The notes under the pieces were generated by a model. The model searched no databases, was not told where the DNA came from, and saw nothing but the letters and a program-made list of their open reading frames with translations. Source: Karalla daura (lineage: Eukaryota; Chordata; Actinopteri; Chaetodontiformes; Leiognathidae). Taken from it: DNA of 64,000 nt. The stretch spans positions 14,168,900-14,232,899 of the forward strand of contig CM055210.1 in NCBI GenBank assembly GCA_029224185.1, read 5' to 3'. Each line of letters starts with the position of its first letter. Position 1 is the first letter of the stretch. The translations under genes and the position numbers were made by a program. This document shows positions 1 through 11,659 of this stretch, piece by piece.

Positions 1-340
1 GTGATTGGAAAGAATAGGATACAATAGGATAAGATAAGATAAGATAAGAGGAAAGAGTAGGAGAAGACAGGATAAGATAGGATAAGGTTGGATAGGATAG
101 GATAGGATAGGATAGGATAGGATAAGAGGAAAGAATAGTATAAGGTAAAAGGATAGAATAGGATAAGATAGGATAAAATAGGATAAAATAGGATAAAATA
201 GGATAAGATAAGAGGAAAGAATAATATAAGAAAAGATAGGATAAGAGGAAAGAATAGGATAAGATAGGATAGACTAGGATAGGATAAGAAAAGATAAGGT
301 AAGTTAAGAGGAAAGAATAGGATAAGATAAGTTGGGATAA
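1..340. repeat. Degenerate GATAA/GATAG pentanucleotide array
   Basis: Pentamers GATAA, GATAG and GATAC-like variants recur throughout. A longer motif AAGAGGAAAGAATAGGAT recurs irregularly (about 46, 126, 210, 243 and 306), showing a higher-order structure. The array runs off the left edge. Confidence 0.9.
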
Positions 341-428
341 CACAATAACATAACACATGAAAGTGATTGATTCTATTAGTATATATGTCAGCATATATTA
401 TTATTATTAGTATTAGTAGTAATCTTTA

Positions 429-462
429 TTAATACTTTATTTAGCCCCAAAGGGAAACTGTT
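429..462 (-). mobile_element. Retroposon 3' tail
   Basis: Read on the minus strand: CAGTTTCCCTTTGGGGCT followed by AAATAAAGTATT. The long GATAA/GATAG array at 1-340 would be the expanded TTATC tail of this insertion. Confidence 0.45.
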
Positions 463-924
463 CTCCTCAGTGGCCAAAAATCACACAGCAGCACGTCCCA
501 TTCACAATAAGTAACAATACACAACAGTACACACAATCTCGTAATATAAATAATAATAATAATAATAAACACTGGTAATAATGATACGAGTCGGGACTGG
601 AAAAACGGCAATAAATAAAGAAAATGAAGAGGTAAAAGAGCAGCAAAATGGAATTATGGAAGAGTAAACAGTGTTAATGAAAGTAGAGGAGTGGTAAACA
701 AACAGCATGTGTCTGACTGAGCGGCCATGTGCTGTTTACAGCGTCTGAACTGAGCTAAGACCGAGTCTGGCCCGCCCGGTCCGCACTCGCATGTTAGACC
801 GAGCTCCGGGAAGTGGAAACACGCAGCCGCCCGCCACAGCTGGGAAAACACATTATTTTAAATCCCAATTGCAATTTGGCTGTTATGACTTTCTAGATTA
901 TTTTCTCTTTATACTTGGGGAAAA

Positions 925-926
<2 letters not shown>

Positions 927-978
<52 letters not shown>
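927..978. repeat. (GA)n microsatellite
   Basis: About 26 uninterrupted GA units. Confidence 0.97.
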
Positions 979-981
<3 letters not shown>

Positions 982-3900
982 TAAGGCCAAGGACAGTCGC
1001 CACAAGTTAACTCTGTAGACTCCACCCCAGTTTGTAAAACGAGCGTGGGATCAGTGGGAATTAGCGGATACACGTTGTAACGAGTGATCACCTAATAAGT
1101 GATTGATTTGATTGTCAATAGCAGCGTAACCCCAGAGAATACTCACATGTTCATGTCTTAAAGTGTCCTGGAGACTATTCTGCTGGTTAAAGACTTCTGG
1201 TATGTGCTGTATGTTATCATATATGTTGATCTTTACACACTTATTGACTTGTTTATTCCTGATTACTCTTGTTATGGCTCACATTTCTTCTTTTTAATCC
1301 TCTTCTGTAACTTTTTTAGGGTCATTTATAGAAACACAGCCACTGAGAGCATCCAATCGAGTCATATATGAAAACCTTTGTCTCACTATACTTTAAATTT
1401 CCTCTATAGAACACAAACTTTTCATGTTATTCGCAAAAAAACTCCAATAAATGTCCCATAAGAAATGAATGGGATGAGGTAATCATTTCTACAGTCATTT
1501 TTCGTAAGTCCAGCAACATGGTGCTGTGGCACATGTAGTTTTAGGGAATCTTCTAGTTTAGTTTAGTTCAGTTTTTCTAGTCTAGTCCGTGCTGACTCAC
1601 TTCACCTGGCTGCATGAAGGCAACATGAAGGACCTGGGTCCTGAGGGCATGCAGTACCTGTGCAGATTTTGCATGTTTTTTTGGTGTTTTTTTGTTATGT
1701 TTTCATGGGTTTTTCCTCCCACAGAAAATCGAGATAGAGATAAACAAAAAAAACCAAACATCTCAGTCCTTTGACACGTACCCTTTCGAATCTACAATCT
1801 GCGAAAATACCAACAACCACCACGCATCTCACATCTCCAAGACCGCAAAGATAATTATTGCCAAACAAAGACTTTCCACAGTAATTTCAGATTAATAACT
1901 GCCTGGTCGGTCCGCTGATGAGCACTTCCTGTTGGGAAGTGTGGAGGGTCGGATCGGTCCGAGTCTTGACATGACTGAAAGTTAATTAGCTGAAAACAGA
2001 CAATTTGAGTGAGACGGCGAGGCCCGTTCGACCGCGGTCGCAAATTGCAAAGGTCAGTCTTTAGACGTGATTTTTCTTCAGAGCCAGATTAGCATTTTAT
2101 AAATCTCGAGTGTTTCCACTCGAACAAACAGTAGCGGGGTAAAGGACGAGAAAATAAACCCAGGCCGTCCGCGGTCGCTCCCATTGATTAATAATGCCTT
2201 TAATTTTTGGCTCATTTCCCAACTCTGCCATTTATTTTAATGGCTGCGCCCAAAAAAATGATATTTAATTAGTGATAAATCTGCATAACATGGTGAAAAA
2301 TTAGGACCTCTGATTACATTTAATATGCATTGATCTATACGTTTTTGCTTTTCTATATATGCATATATCTATAAAACGCTTTAAAAGGACGTGTTCCAAG
2401 CAGTGAGTGGAGTCGCTGTTTGGTTTTGTTTGCCTGAGATCACGTAGTCCTTAAAGATCCTGTCCAGAGAGATGCTTTGGAAAAGCACAGGCGAATGATC
2501 TCATTACTCATCTGCAACACAGCAGAAAACAAACACTGTCTCACACACTTGTCACAAATAATGAGCTTCGGGGGACCAAGTTACAGACACCCAGATTTAC
2601 ATTTATTACACGCTCAAGTGCTGAGCTATAATAACAAGTCACTGTTACACAAAACCCTGGATACGAAGTAGTCTTACAGTACAGAGTCATTAGATACAAG
2701 GAAAAGAAGAAAAAAACGAGGACAAACAGCAGGCAAAACCAAGGTATTAGCGTATTCATTACTCGCTCCGGGGCACGCATTTTGGTTTTTATGAAGCCCA
2801 GCTGAAGAGACAGGAGTATCATACTGGTTTGAGTGGTCTGGCTCGGGCTGAGTTCTGGCTCTGGGTCCAGTGAAATCCACCGAGAGACTCAACTTACTGT
2901 GTAATTGCTGAAAATTACTAACTTGCAGACTGCGTACGAAAGGCAAACAACAACAAAAAAAAGAGGAGGAATTCAAAGCGGTTCCTAATCCCATTGGTCG
3001 CTAATTATAACAACGTGCTATTTATTCTGTCATGTAAGTTGTATGCAAATGTTGCCATATTGCGACTCAGACACATAATGTATGTTTTGGAACTGGATTT
3101 GTGCTTTGAAGTGAGTATCATGGTGCTAGTTAGTCTGTTAAGCTTTATGAGGACATATGTTATTCATAAACAACAACCAAACACGATGTGAGGTATTAGA
3201 CACTCTAATACCTTCAAGAGCTTTCCATACAGTAGTTCCTGAACCTTCTGGAAGGAGTTCTCCTTTTTGTACATAAAAGTTCTGGAACAAAGTACTTCAC
3301 TTGACACTTTCAAAAGCCATATACGACAACAAGAAGAGACAGAGGACAGAAAAAGCTGGACTATTCAGTCAAGGAGACTAAATAGAATATGAAGGTTTTC
3401 ACAATTTTATCTGAACATCTGGCTGCTTAGGTTTATCTTGCAGCTAAAGCAATAGAATAAACAATCAAAGACCATAACAGCCCAACTGGAAGACTTTTAT
3501 TTTTTGATAGGAGTGAGTGAGTGATTATCCTGCCTCCAAACATGGGATACAAACAGCTAATTTCCAGCTAGCTGGCTAGCTGTAAAGTATTTAACTGTGA
3601 TCACTAAAGATGCTTATGGTCATAAATGCCATAAGCGTGGCCATGAAGGCATCTTTTAGAGGCTGTTTCCCAAAATGGTTCCTGTTATAAGAACAGAAGG
3701 TCCATGCTGGTGATAAACTACTGGGAGCTCAGAAAGCTAAGCTAACGTTGTCCAACCATTTCAGTTTAAAGTGAGGTACAACATCTTATTGATAGCCATT
3801 AGCATGACAGCCTAGCTGTCCTCTCATACTGTTGCTGTTCCTCACAAAAAGAGACCGACATGACAAGTCCATCTCATGAAATAATTTGGACAAAACAACT

Positions 3901-4560
3901 GTTAGCATTAGCATTAGCCGCTACGAGCAGCTGTGTAGTTCCTGGGAATTCTTTGCCAATAGAAGTGACTTCCTGTAAATACGTGGTGTGAAAGCTGCTC
4001 CGTGTCTCACCGGGGTTACCTTAGAATAAGCACCACTAGCGACGAGGGATATTACAACTATTCATCACATTTCAAAAGCAAGAGGTGAGGAAAAGCAAAA
4101 CTCAAATTGAAAACATGCACCGAAAATAAAACGAAACCGTGTGGAAACCGACTAACAAGCAAAATATTTTCCCCTCCTCAGCTTCAGCCAGCAAATGCAG
4201 TCACACTTGTCCTCGCAGCCTTTGTGTACTTCATAAAAATTCCAGAAAAATTAGTCATAAAAAAAACAATAAAATGAAAGGGATCACTGTATGACAGGCT
4301 GGATCTGGTACCTCTTGACTTCCACACACAGGGGTCACATATGGGACTGACTTAAATTGACAGACCTTAAACTTACTTTACACTTGAGGCCTTGCTGTGT
4401 AACACTTTGCTTGAACTGAATATTTGATCACATTCATGTGCCTGAAGCCGCAGATTGAAGTGGTTATAAGCTCCGTATATCCCCCGCAGGTTCGGTCTAC
4501 CCGCCAGATGTGAGCCGGGCGAGCACTGGGCACATCTGTATTGATTCAGAAGGCGACCTG

Positions 4561-4561
<1 letters not shown>

Positions 4562-4609
<48 letters not shown>

Positions 4610-4623
4610 ATATATATATATAT
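4562..4623. repeat. (CA)n-(TA)n compound microsatellite
   Basis: About 23 CA units run directly into about seven TA units. The alternating purine-pyrimidine run can form Z-DNA. Confidence 0.97.
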
Positions 4624-5002
4624 GGATATCAGAAAAGCACACAAATCTGTCACACACAGGTGTGGTTTTTACAACATAAAGGGTGAAAAAAGGGGCTTAA
4701 AGTGAGTGTAATTCAAGCAGGCGCACATTTTATAAAAGCTCCTATTTGATGTGCTGGGTGTCAGTCAAGCATGCAGCCTGCGACACACACGCGCACACGC
4801 ACACACACACAGGTAGGAGGTAAGAGGAGAGAAGGAAGCGAGGCGGAGGAAGGAGAGGGTGTAATTATTGAGGATGATGTGTATAGAGGCCTATGTGGAA
4901 TGACAGCTTCCCTTTCATTTCTCTGATCACTGGTTTAATCCTGACAGAGCTACAGCGGGCCACGGAGCGGCTCGGTCTGCTCGTCTGGGCTCTAAGACAC
5001 CC

Positions 5003-5258
5003 TCTGTGTGTGTATGTGTGTGTATGTGTGTGTGAGAGAGAGAGAAAGGTGTGTGTGTCTGTGTGTGTGTGTCCTCGCACATGACACAAAGTAAATGTAG
5101 GTGAGCGTATCTCTGATTCTGTTTGTGTGAAAATATTACAGGTTTTTGTGGCTTTTCTCTCTCTGCAGGATGCAAGTGTGTGTGTGCATGTGTGTGTGTG
5201 TGTGTGTGTGTGTGCACGTCTGTGTGTGTGTGTGCACGTCTGTGTGTGTGTGTGTGAG
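5003..5258. repeat. TG-rich interrupted microsatellite cluster
   Basis: Several TG runs with TATG, GAGA and GCACGTC interruptions. The unit GTGTGTGCACGTCTGTGTGT occurs twice in tandem near 5204-5245. Confidence 0.9.
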
Positions 5259-5521
5259 ACCAGGAAAATGTGTTGCATGGGCTGATTGGAGCGGCAAGCA
5301 AATGCTACTTTTAATGAAGGAAGGGGGGAGAGAGGAGAGGGAAACACAGGAAATTAAATTGATATGTAAATGACGGAAATTCTCATTTGAGCTGAAGGTT
5401 GAGAGTGCTACAGCATTAACCAGCTTATGAGTTAATAATGATTTTTTTCCCCTCCGTCTTGGCCTTGCTCTTTCCCTCGCTCCCGCTCCCTCCCTCAGAG
5501 AGGAAAGGATGGCTAGCAAAG

Positions 5522-5560
5522 GGAGGAGGAGGAGGAGGAGGAGGAGGAGGAGGAGGAGGA
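5522..5560. repeat. (GGA)n microsatellite
   Basis: Thirteen uninterrupted GGA units. Confidence 0.95.
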
Positions 5561-6250
5561 TGTAGACAACACATGTCCCTCAACCTTCAGTCTCCAGAGG
5601 TTCAACCCTGAGCTTCTGTATAATCAGCTGCAGCTTCAGAGCGGTCGATTTAACCCTCACGCTGTCTTCAGGTCCACCAAGGAACCCCAAACTGTGTTTA
5701 ACAGCATACAAAACCCCTTAAATTTAGAGTTTTTTCAACTTGTAAATTCAGTCATTTTCTGTCAGTAACAGACTCAAGACATAGACAGTGGCTTAAATTC
5801 ATGCTTTACCACACACAGTTAAGTCATGACATGACATATGTTCTGTACAGTTAAGCTTGGAAACAGCTATAATTATTAGATTCTTAAATTTACGATGGTA
5901 CCTGAACGCCTCTCGTTACCAGAGTGGCACCTGGGGTGGCCCCTCGGTTTTCCGCCCCCCTGGACACGCCCCTGCTGCTAATGATTTAAGACTCATTAAA
6001 AAACGTGTGATTTTCACACAATTTCAGATGAAAGGATGGAGGTTTTTATTTATTTATTTATTTCTTATTTAGATGTTTAGCGAGGATGGGTCATTCTAGA
6101 CCCGGAGGACCGGAGGTGACAACAGGAGGCACGTGTCCAGAACTTTTATTATTTGCTCTCGAGCACTTTTTACAACTGCACATCTCGTGTTTTTCAGCCT
6201 CTTTAAAAAACAACCAGATGGTGCTGAATACATCTCAGATGGACATAGGA

Positions 6251-6284
6251 AGAGGAGGAGGAGGAGGAGGAGGAGGAGGAGGAG
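6251..6284. repeat. (GGA)n microsatellite
   Basis: About eleven GGA units, decaying on the right side. Confidence 0.93.
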
Positions 6285-6382
6285 AGGGAGGAGGAGACTG
6301 GAGGGTGTCAGGCAGCATGTAATAGTGGCGTAGCTATGTGTTAGTAGGGAGCAGCAACAAAACAAAGACAACATCAGCTGCA

Positions 6383-6387
<5 letters not shown>

Positions 6388-6421
<34 letters not shown>
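6388..6421. repeat. (GA)n microsatellite
   Basis: About 17 perfect GA units. Confidence 0.95.
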
Positions 6422-6424
<3 letters not shown>

Positions 6425-6718
6425 CAGAGGCAAATGACTGCAGAATGATCACTGCAGCTATTATCAACCACTAGGGTTATTATTTTCTCTCCCTTCTTTT
6501 TGGTATTAGCTGGAACGAAATAGCTCAGTCAAAAGTCCTTGCCCTGCAGCCGTCAGTGATTGGAAAATGATATGAAACCAGACATTGTGTTCCCCCAGTT
6601 GCAAAAAAAGAGAGGAGGAGGAGGGGAGAGTAAAAAAAAAGAAAAAGAAGAAACACAAAGCTGCAACAAATGAAGAAAATGGTTGAGGCCCTGCAGGAGA
6701 GAGAGGGGGCAGTGGCAA

Positions 6719-6793
6719 GTCACACACACACACACACACACACAGACACACACACACAGCTCCAGATGTGGACATACACACACACACACACAC
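6719..6793. repeat. (CA)n microsatellite, interrupted
   Basis: Two CA blocks separated by a 20-bp unique stretch. Confidence 0.93.
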
Positions 6794-6978
6794 GTATGTA
6801 CACAGAACACACACAGGGACGCATTAAGTGCACGCATTACACACAACACTCATAAAAAGGACAGAGAGCAACACACATGCTGCCATGACACAAATGGACT
6901 CTGATTAGAAAGTATTAGCCAAAAAACATCAGACACAAATGGAAACCACATCAATGATGTGGTTCTGCTCCAGAGAAA

Positions 6979-7060
6979 GAGGAGGAGGAGGAGGAAGAGG
7001 AGGAGGGGGAGGAGGGAGGGGGGAGTGGGGGGGGGGGTGATGAGGGTGGGAGTAGCAGGG
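6979..7060. repeat. Purine-rich GGA/poly-G block
   Basis: GGA repeats merge into runs of three to eleven G, including G11 near 7027-7037. There are many GGG tracts within quadruplex spacing. Confidence 0.9.
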
Positions 7061-8851
7061 CCTTTATGGAGTCCTTTTTTTGTGTTTCTCCAGAAAATAA
7101 ACAAGACATTTTCCATCTCTATTACTTCATAGGTCTGGAGGGGGAAGAAAGGATCCCGACGATGAGGAGAGAGGCGAAACGCAGAGGCCGCGGCCGCCCC
7201 AGATCCATAAAACGCATAAAAGGCCGCGAGAAAACCCTCGACTTCCTCCAGGGTTAATAGAGACATGTCAGGAGAGCAGGTTGGCAGGAATAAACCAGAC
7301 GATATCCATGCCGGCTTACGTCACGAAAAAATGCCAACTTCTGCCAATTTTGGGGGGAAAATTTCATATTCTGAACAGAAAAAGTAAAAACACACAGATT
7401 AAGCTACACATTTTGATATATAATCTGCCTGGGTGCCCTCAATGCTAACATTGCTATTAGCTGTTAGAAAATAAAGGTACAGAAGTGGAATAAGAAAAAG
7501 AAACAAACTGAAAATTATAAGCAAATAACTATCAAATAACGCACACACAAGACACGTTTTTAGTCCATGTAATCCACCATAAACCTGTTGCATCCGTCAC
7601 TCTCACACTCACACTTTCACTTCCAATCATCCTAAAAACGCTTTTGGAAAAATTGAGAATTACGTACAAATGACATCTTGGAACTCCAGGACAATCAGAT
7701 GAAATTAACAGCACTTTTCAGAGATTAAAAAAAAACGAAAGAAAAAAAGAAATCGGTCAATTTGGTTCCCACTCGGAGGGTTGAGGGCTGTGAACGCCTC
7801 GTGTTCACCGCGGGGTCTGAGGAATAATGAAGGAGCGAGCGGAGCGGCTCAGAGGGCACGCGGAGGTCTCTCACGTCACCGCTCGAAGAGCAACTGCGGA
7901 GAACGTGAAAGCCATTAAGACTCTGCAGATGTAACCAGATGTGAAAGGCTCCGGGGCCGCTACACTCCGTATCAGGTCACGGAGCCTTCGCATTCGCCTC
8001 CGCAGCCGTCGTCTCCTCGAACTGAGTACAACATTTCGATGTGATTAAAGATTACATGACTCATTTTACTCTATTAAATGAGTCTGCCCCCACCCGTCCC
8101 CCTCCCATCCTACAGTTAGAGACCAGGCATGAGCGTCTGAGTCGTCCTCGTGGCGGGTTGAAGGTACGTTCCTGGTCCTCAGGAGGGATTAAAGATGCTA
8201 TCTGCTCTGAGAGGAGCGTGGCCCCGTCACTTCAGCCACATCACGCTCGTAATTACGCTAAATGTTTTGTTTGAGCCCCTGACGCCTTGATGTGCTATCA
8301 CAGGAGCGAGCGAGCGAGACGGAGAGCGGGAGGAAGACGAGCAAGACGAGCGAGACGTTGGAACGGAGGGACGCATGAAAAGACAAAGGCAACGCGGGGC
8401 AGCCAGGGATTGTGACAATCAGGGTTCAGAGCGTAATTATGTGAGGTTAAACATTTTCCTGGCGGCCTGAAGAGCTGTCAATTGAAAAGAAAAGAGCAGC
8501 GTGGATCAAAATAGTGACGAGGCCTGTTTGGGTTTTACGTAGAGGAGTGGGAGAGCGCTTCAGACGCAGAACGAGACAAAAAGTCCGATCAGCTATTGAA
8601 AGATGCCGCTCCTTATCTGGAGAATACAGGATCGGTCGGGTACTTGAAGCACACGCTACCATTAAACGTCTCACAACAAAGAAGTTTCAAATCTGGATGA
8701 AGCTCCTGAATCATCAAGTGGGATAATTTGGGTGAGGGAAACCAAAGTGACAGGTACAACCTAGTACAATATTTAAGAAAAAAGCCTTAAAAGGGACTTA
8801 GAATGATAGGAGAGGGTAGTTATCCTTATTCTAGGGTGTTAATCTAGAAGC

Positions 8852-9000
8852 CATGGATCACTAGTTTCATCAGAAATGCATCAGATGCTATTTTACAAGA
8901 TCTGGACCCATTTCATGCTTATCTGGCAACCACACGTGTGTTTAACACTGGTTTTCTTTCCTGCCACTATTGAGAATCATCACGTGACATAACACGTGGG
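8852..9000 (+). repeat. Dispersed repeat R1, copy A
   Basis: Contains ACTAGTTTCATCAGAAATGC, then TCAGATGCTATTTTAC, then the core CATGCTTATCTGGCAACCAC (8914-8933) and a 3' part with GCCACT...ATCACGTGAC. Eight related copies lie in this window. Confidence 0.75.
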
Positions 9001-9073
9001 AGCCAAGTTTGGCCTCTCTCTCTAGATGATAGAATGAAGCATCTATCCGTGTCCTATGGCGCTAGCATAGATG

Positions 9074-9150
9074 CTATGGAGTGCCAGTTCAATTAGAAAT
9101 GCATCAGGTGCTATTTTACATGCCCTTTCATGCTTATCTGGCAACCACAT
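9074..9150 (+). repeat. Dispersed repeat R1, copy B
   Basis: AGTTCAATTAGAAATGCATC, AGGTGCTATTTTACATG and the full core (9129-9148). It lies 200 bp from copy A and lacks the TCTGGCACC segment between them. Confidence 0.75.
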
Positions 9151-10119
9151 GCTACCCTTTTACACTCTTTAACTTCCTCCGAAAACTCTTGATGCAATCC
9201 AAGTTGATGGATCCAATGGTTAAAATGTATTGTTCATCTTTCTTCTTTTGTGCTAACATAGAACCACATACATGCTAATTATGTCACACGCTCAGATTTT
9301 ACACTAGACTCTTAATGTCCACTGATTTGTTTGTGACATTCTGTGCCTCTTTGGAGGGATATACAAGTAGTTGCTACTGAACAGGGAGGAGGTAATGTAA
9401 GGTAAGACAAGGTTCATCCTAGGTCCCCTTTAAAGTCTGAGAGCATAAAGCCTTGACTTACCCCCCCGACAAAAGGCAAATTCAGCAATAATGTGAACCT
9501 ATCCATCCCTAACCATCTCCGACATCTCTCTCTCCTCCGAGCCGCTGCTCTCCTATGCAGGTGTGCCGGCTGTAATCCAGATCTGTTGCACTGTAGCTCC
9601 GGTGATAAATGGCAAATGTCAAGCTCCGCTCGGCACTTCACGTAAAAGGAGAAACGTTGATAGAGTGCGTCGCGCCTCTGCCCCCGCAGCCCGCTCCGGC
9701 TCCCGTAGCCCAGACTCCTTCACCTCGCCTCCGCGCTGCTTTCAATAAACTCCAGAAAACACGGCTTCATTCCTGCGCACGCAGCGAAGGTAACAGCGTG
9801 CGGCTTGAGCGTGAGCCAGTGTCATCAGTCATGCGGCGTCTACATTCCACATCCAGGCAGGTGCTGTTGGCCCGAGCCGGCCCTACACTGTTAAATGGAT
9901 TGTTTAACCGGCTAAGCCGGCGCAGAGCCGGAGCGTAAAGCGTCCTGGACGGAGCCTCGATATTCTCTATTTGCCCATAATTTATCAAACTGTGGCTCCG
10001 CGGCGCCTTTATAGCAACCTATATGCTGCGCTGGCCTGAGCTACGTGCTGTGCACAATGGGCTTGTACGCAATTTGAAAATAAAGAAGTGAGTTAGAGGC
10101 GTTTATCGCCTGATATATG

Positions 10120-10140
10120 TATATATATATATATATATAT
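10120..10140. repeat. (TA)n microsatellite
   Basis: About ten TA units, locally easy to melt. Confidence 0.92.
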
Positions 10141-10354
10141 GTCAGTCAGAGTTTCTCCATTCAGCAGAGTGGGTGGATTCCAGAGGCTGTGACCCTGGAG
10201 CAGGGCCGTAGCTAGCCATGTTGGTGCCCCACAGCTTTGTGGTGCCCCACACCCACCCACCATCTGACAATATTCATCTATTCATCTGTTTTATTTGTAG
10301 ATATCATTCAATTTTATCTGTATTACTGTTTCCCCAACAGTTGTAGCTTTTGGC

Positions 10355-10465
10355 TGAGGAACCACTGCTCAGATGCTATTTTGGGGCGATTTAATCCTCA
10401 TCTGGCAACCTCAAGTAGGGTTTACTGTGATTGGCTGCCACTCTCATGAATGATCACATGACTTT
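10355..10465 (+). repeat. Dispersed repeat R1, copy C
   Basis: CTCAGATGCTATTTTGGGGC, then CCTCATCTGGCAACC. Its 3' part (GCCACTCTCATGAATGATCA) matches copy A beyond the core. Confidence 0.65.
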
Positions 10466-11621
10466 ATGTCCCTTGCTTAGCTTACGAATCACTAAACGTT
10501 AACACTAAAATTTACATTAAGTTGACTTTACCCAACCCAATATAACTTTACGTGACTTTTCATGCTAAACAACGTAGATTAGCAACTTCTTCCCCGAGCT
10601 AAGTGGTAATGCAGTAATGCAGCAAGTACACGTCCAGCCTCATATGTGGGAACCAGAATCAGATTCTGAGGGGGACTCTCAGTCTCTGGCCTTCATTAGG
10701 TTATAGCTCGAAGAAGATGCAAAGTCAGAGAGAAGATGGAAAGCAGCTTGTGATGCTCAGGCAATTCTGTCTGATATAAGGGGGGGCGGTTATCTATGAT
10801 CCGCTTGACCTTTGACCCAGCAGGAAACTCAAATCTACCCCGCATAATATTCCAGGGAATTGAGCGACTCGTGTGATGGATGCGAGGGAAGATGAAAGAC
10901 TTCTGGACAAAGGGAGAAACAAAAAAAAGGTTGAAATTATGTCCAAAAAAACAGAAATGAAGAGGAAAAAAATGCAGGAATTGGAAGATAAGGGGGGATG
11001 GTGGGTGGTGGTGGAGGTACAAAGAGACGAGCGAGCGCAGGTGAAGGTGAGGGGTGGCGAGTCCGGCGCCTCATTAAATAAAAAAAAAGTCCAAAGAGTC
11101 GGGAAGCAGATGCTGCGGCTTCAATGGCTCCCCGAACAGAGAATCGAAGATCAAAAGATAAAAGTGTGTGTGACCTTTTAGACAGCGTCCCCCGAGAGAG
11201 CTGGATGGAGAGACAAAGGGAGACACACACACACACATAAACATACACACAAACACACGCACACAAACACACAGAGGCCCCTCAGGCTCATACTCTCCAG
11301 CCTGTTCAGCAGCTTCTTGTCCTCTCCGGCCTCCTCGGGGCTGCGCTGTGGGCCTTCCTCTGGGATGTATGGAGCCGTGTGCGTTAGCGGTACGAGAATA
11401 ACATATCAAGCGCATCGAGCGGCGTCTTCAAGGCTGTGACGATACGGCGTGAGATAATAACAAATCACGCAGAAAAAAGGTCTCGAAATACAGGAGACGC
11501 ACTGAAGTCATATATATGATCTCGGGAGAGAGCCTCTCTCTCTCTCTCTGAGATTTTTATGCCTACAAAGTGCAAGAATAGGAACCGCATGAAAGAGCGG
11601 AGAGTGCCGAGAGAGTGGCTA

Positions 11622-11659
11622 CCCCCCCCCCCCCCCCACACACACACACACACACACAC
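11622..11659. repeat. Poly-C followed by (CA)n
   Basis: A run of about 16 C directly joined to about eleven CA units. Confidence 0.95.

Larger units (their letters stand above)
346..8850. other. Gene-free DNA with microsatellites
   Basis: No coding exon or RNA gene was recognised. The stretch carries GA (927-978), AC/TA (4562-4623), TG (5003-5258), GGA (5522-5560, 6251-6284), GA (6388-6421), CA (6719-6793) and a G-rich block (6979-7060). AT-rich single-copy DNA at 2160-2350 has many TAATTA/TTAAT cores. All ORFs are short and low in complexity. Confidence 0.7.

Noticed and set aside
1..340. Possible CRISPR-like array
   Set aside because: The units are pentamers with no spacers, and the DNA is vertebrate.
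4865..5519. ORFs of up to 160 residues rich in His-Thr
   Set aside because: They read through CA/TG arrays in several frames, with no homology or splice context.
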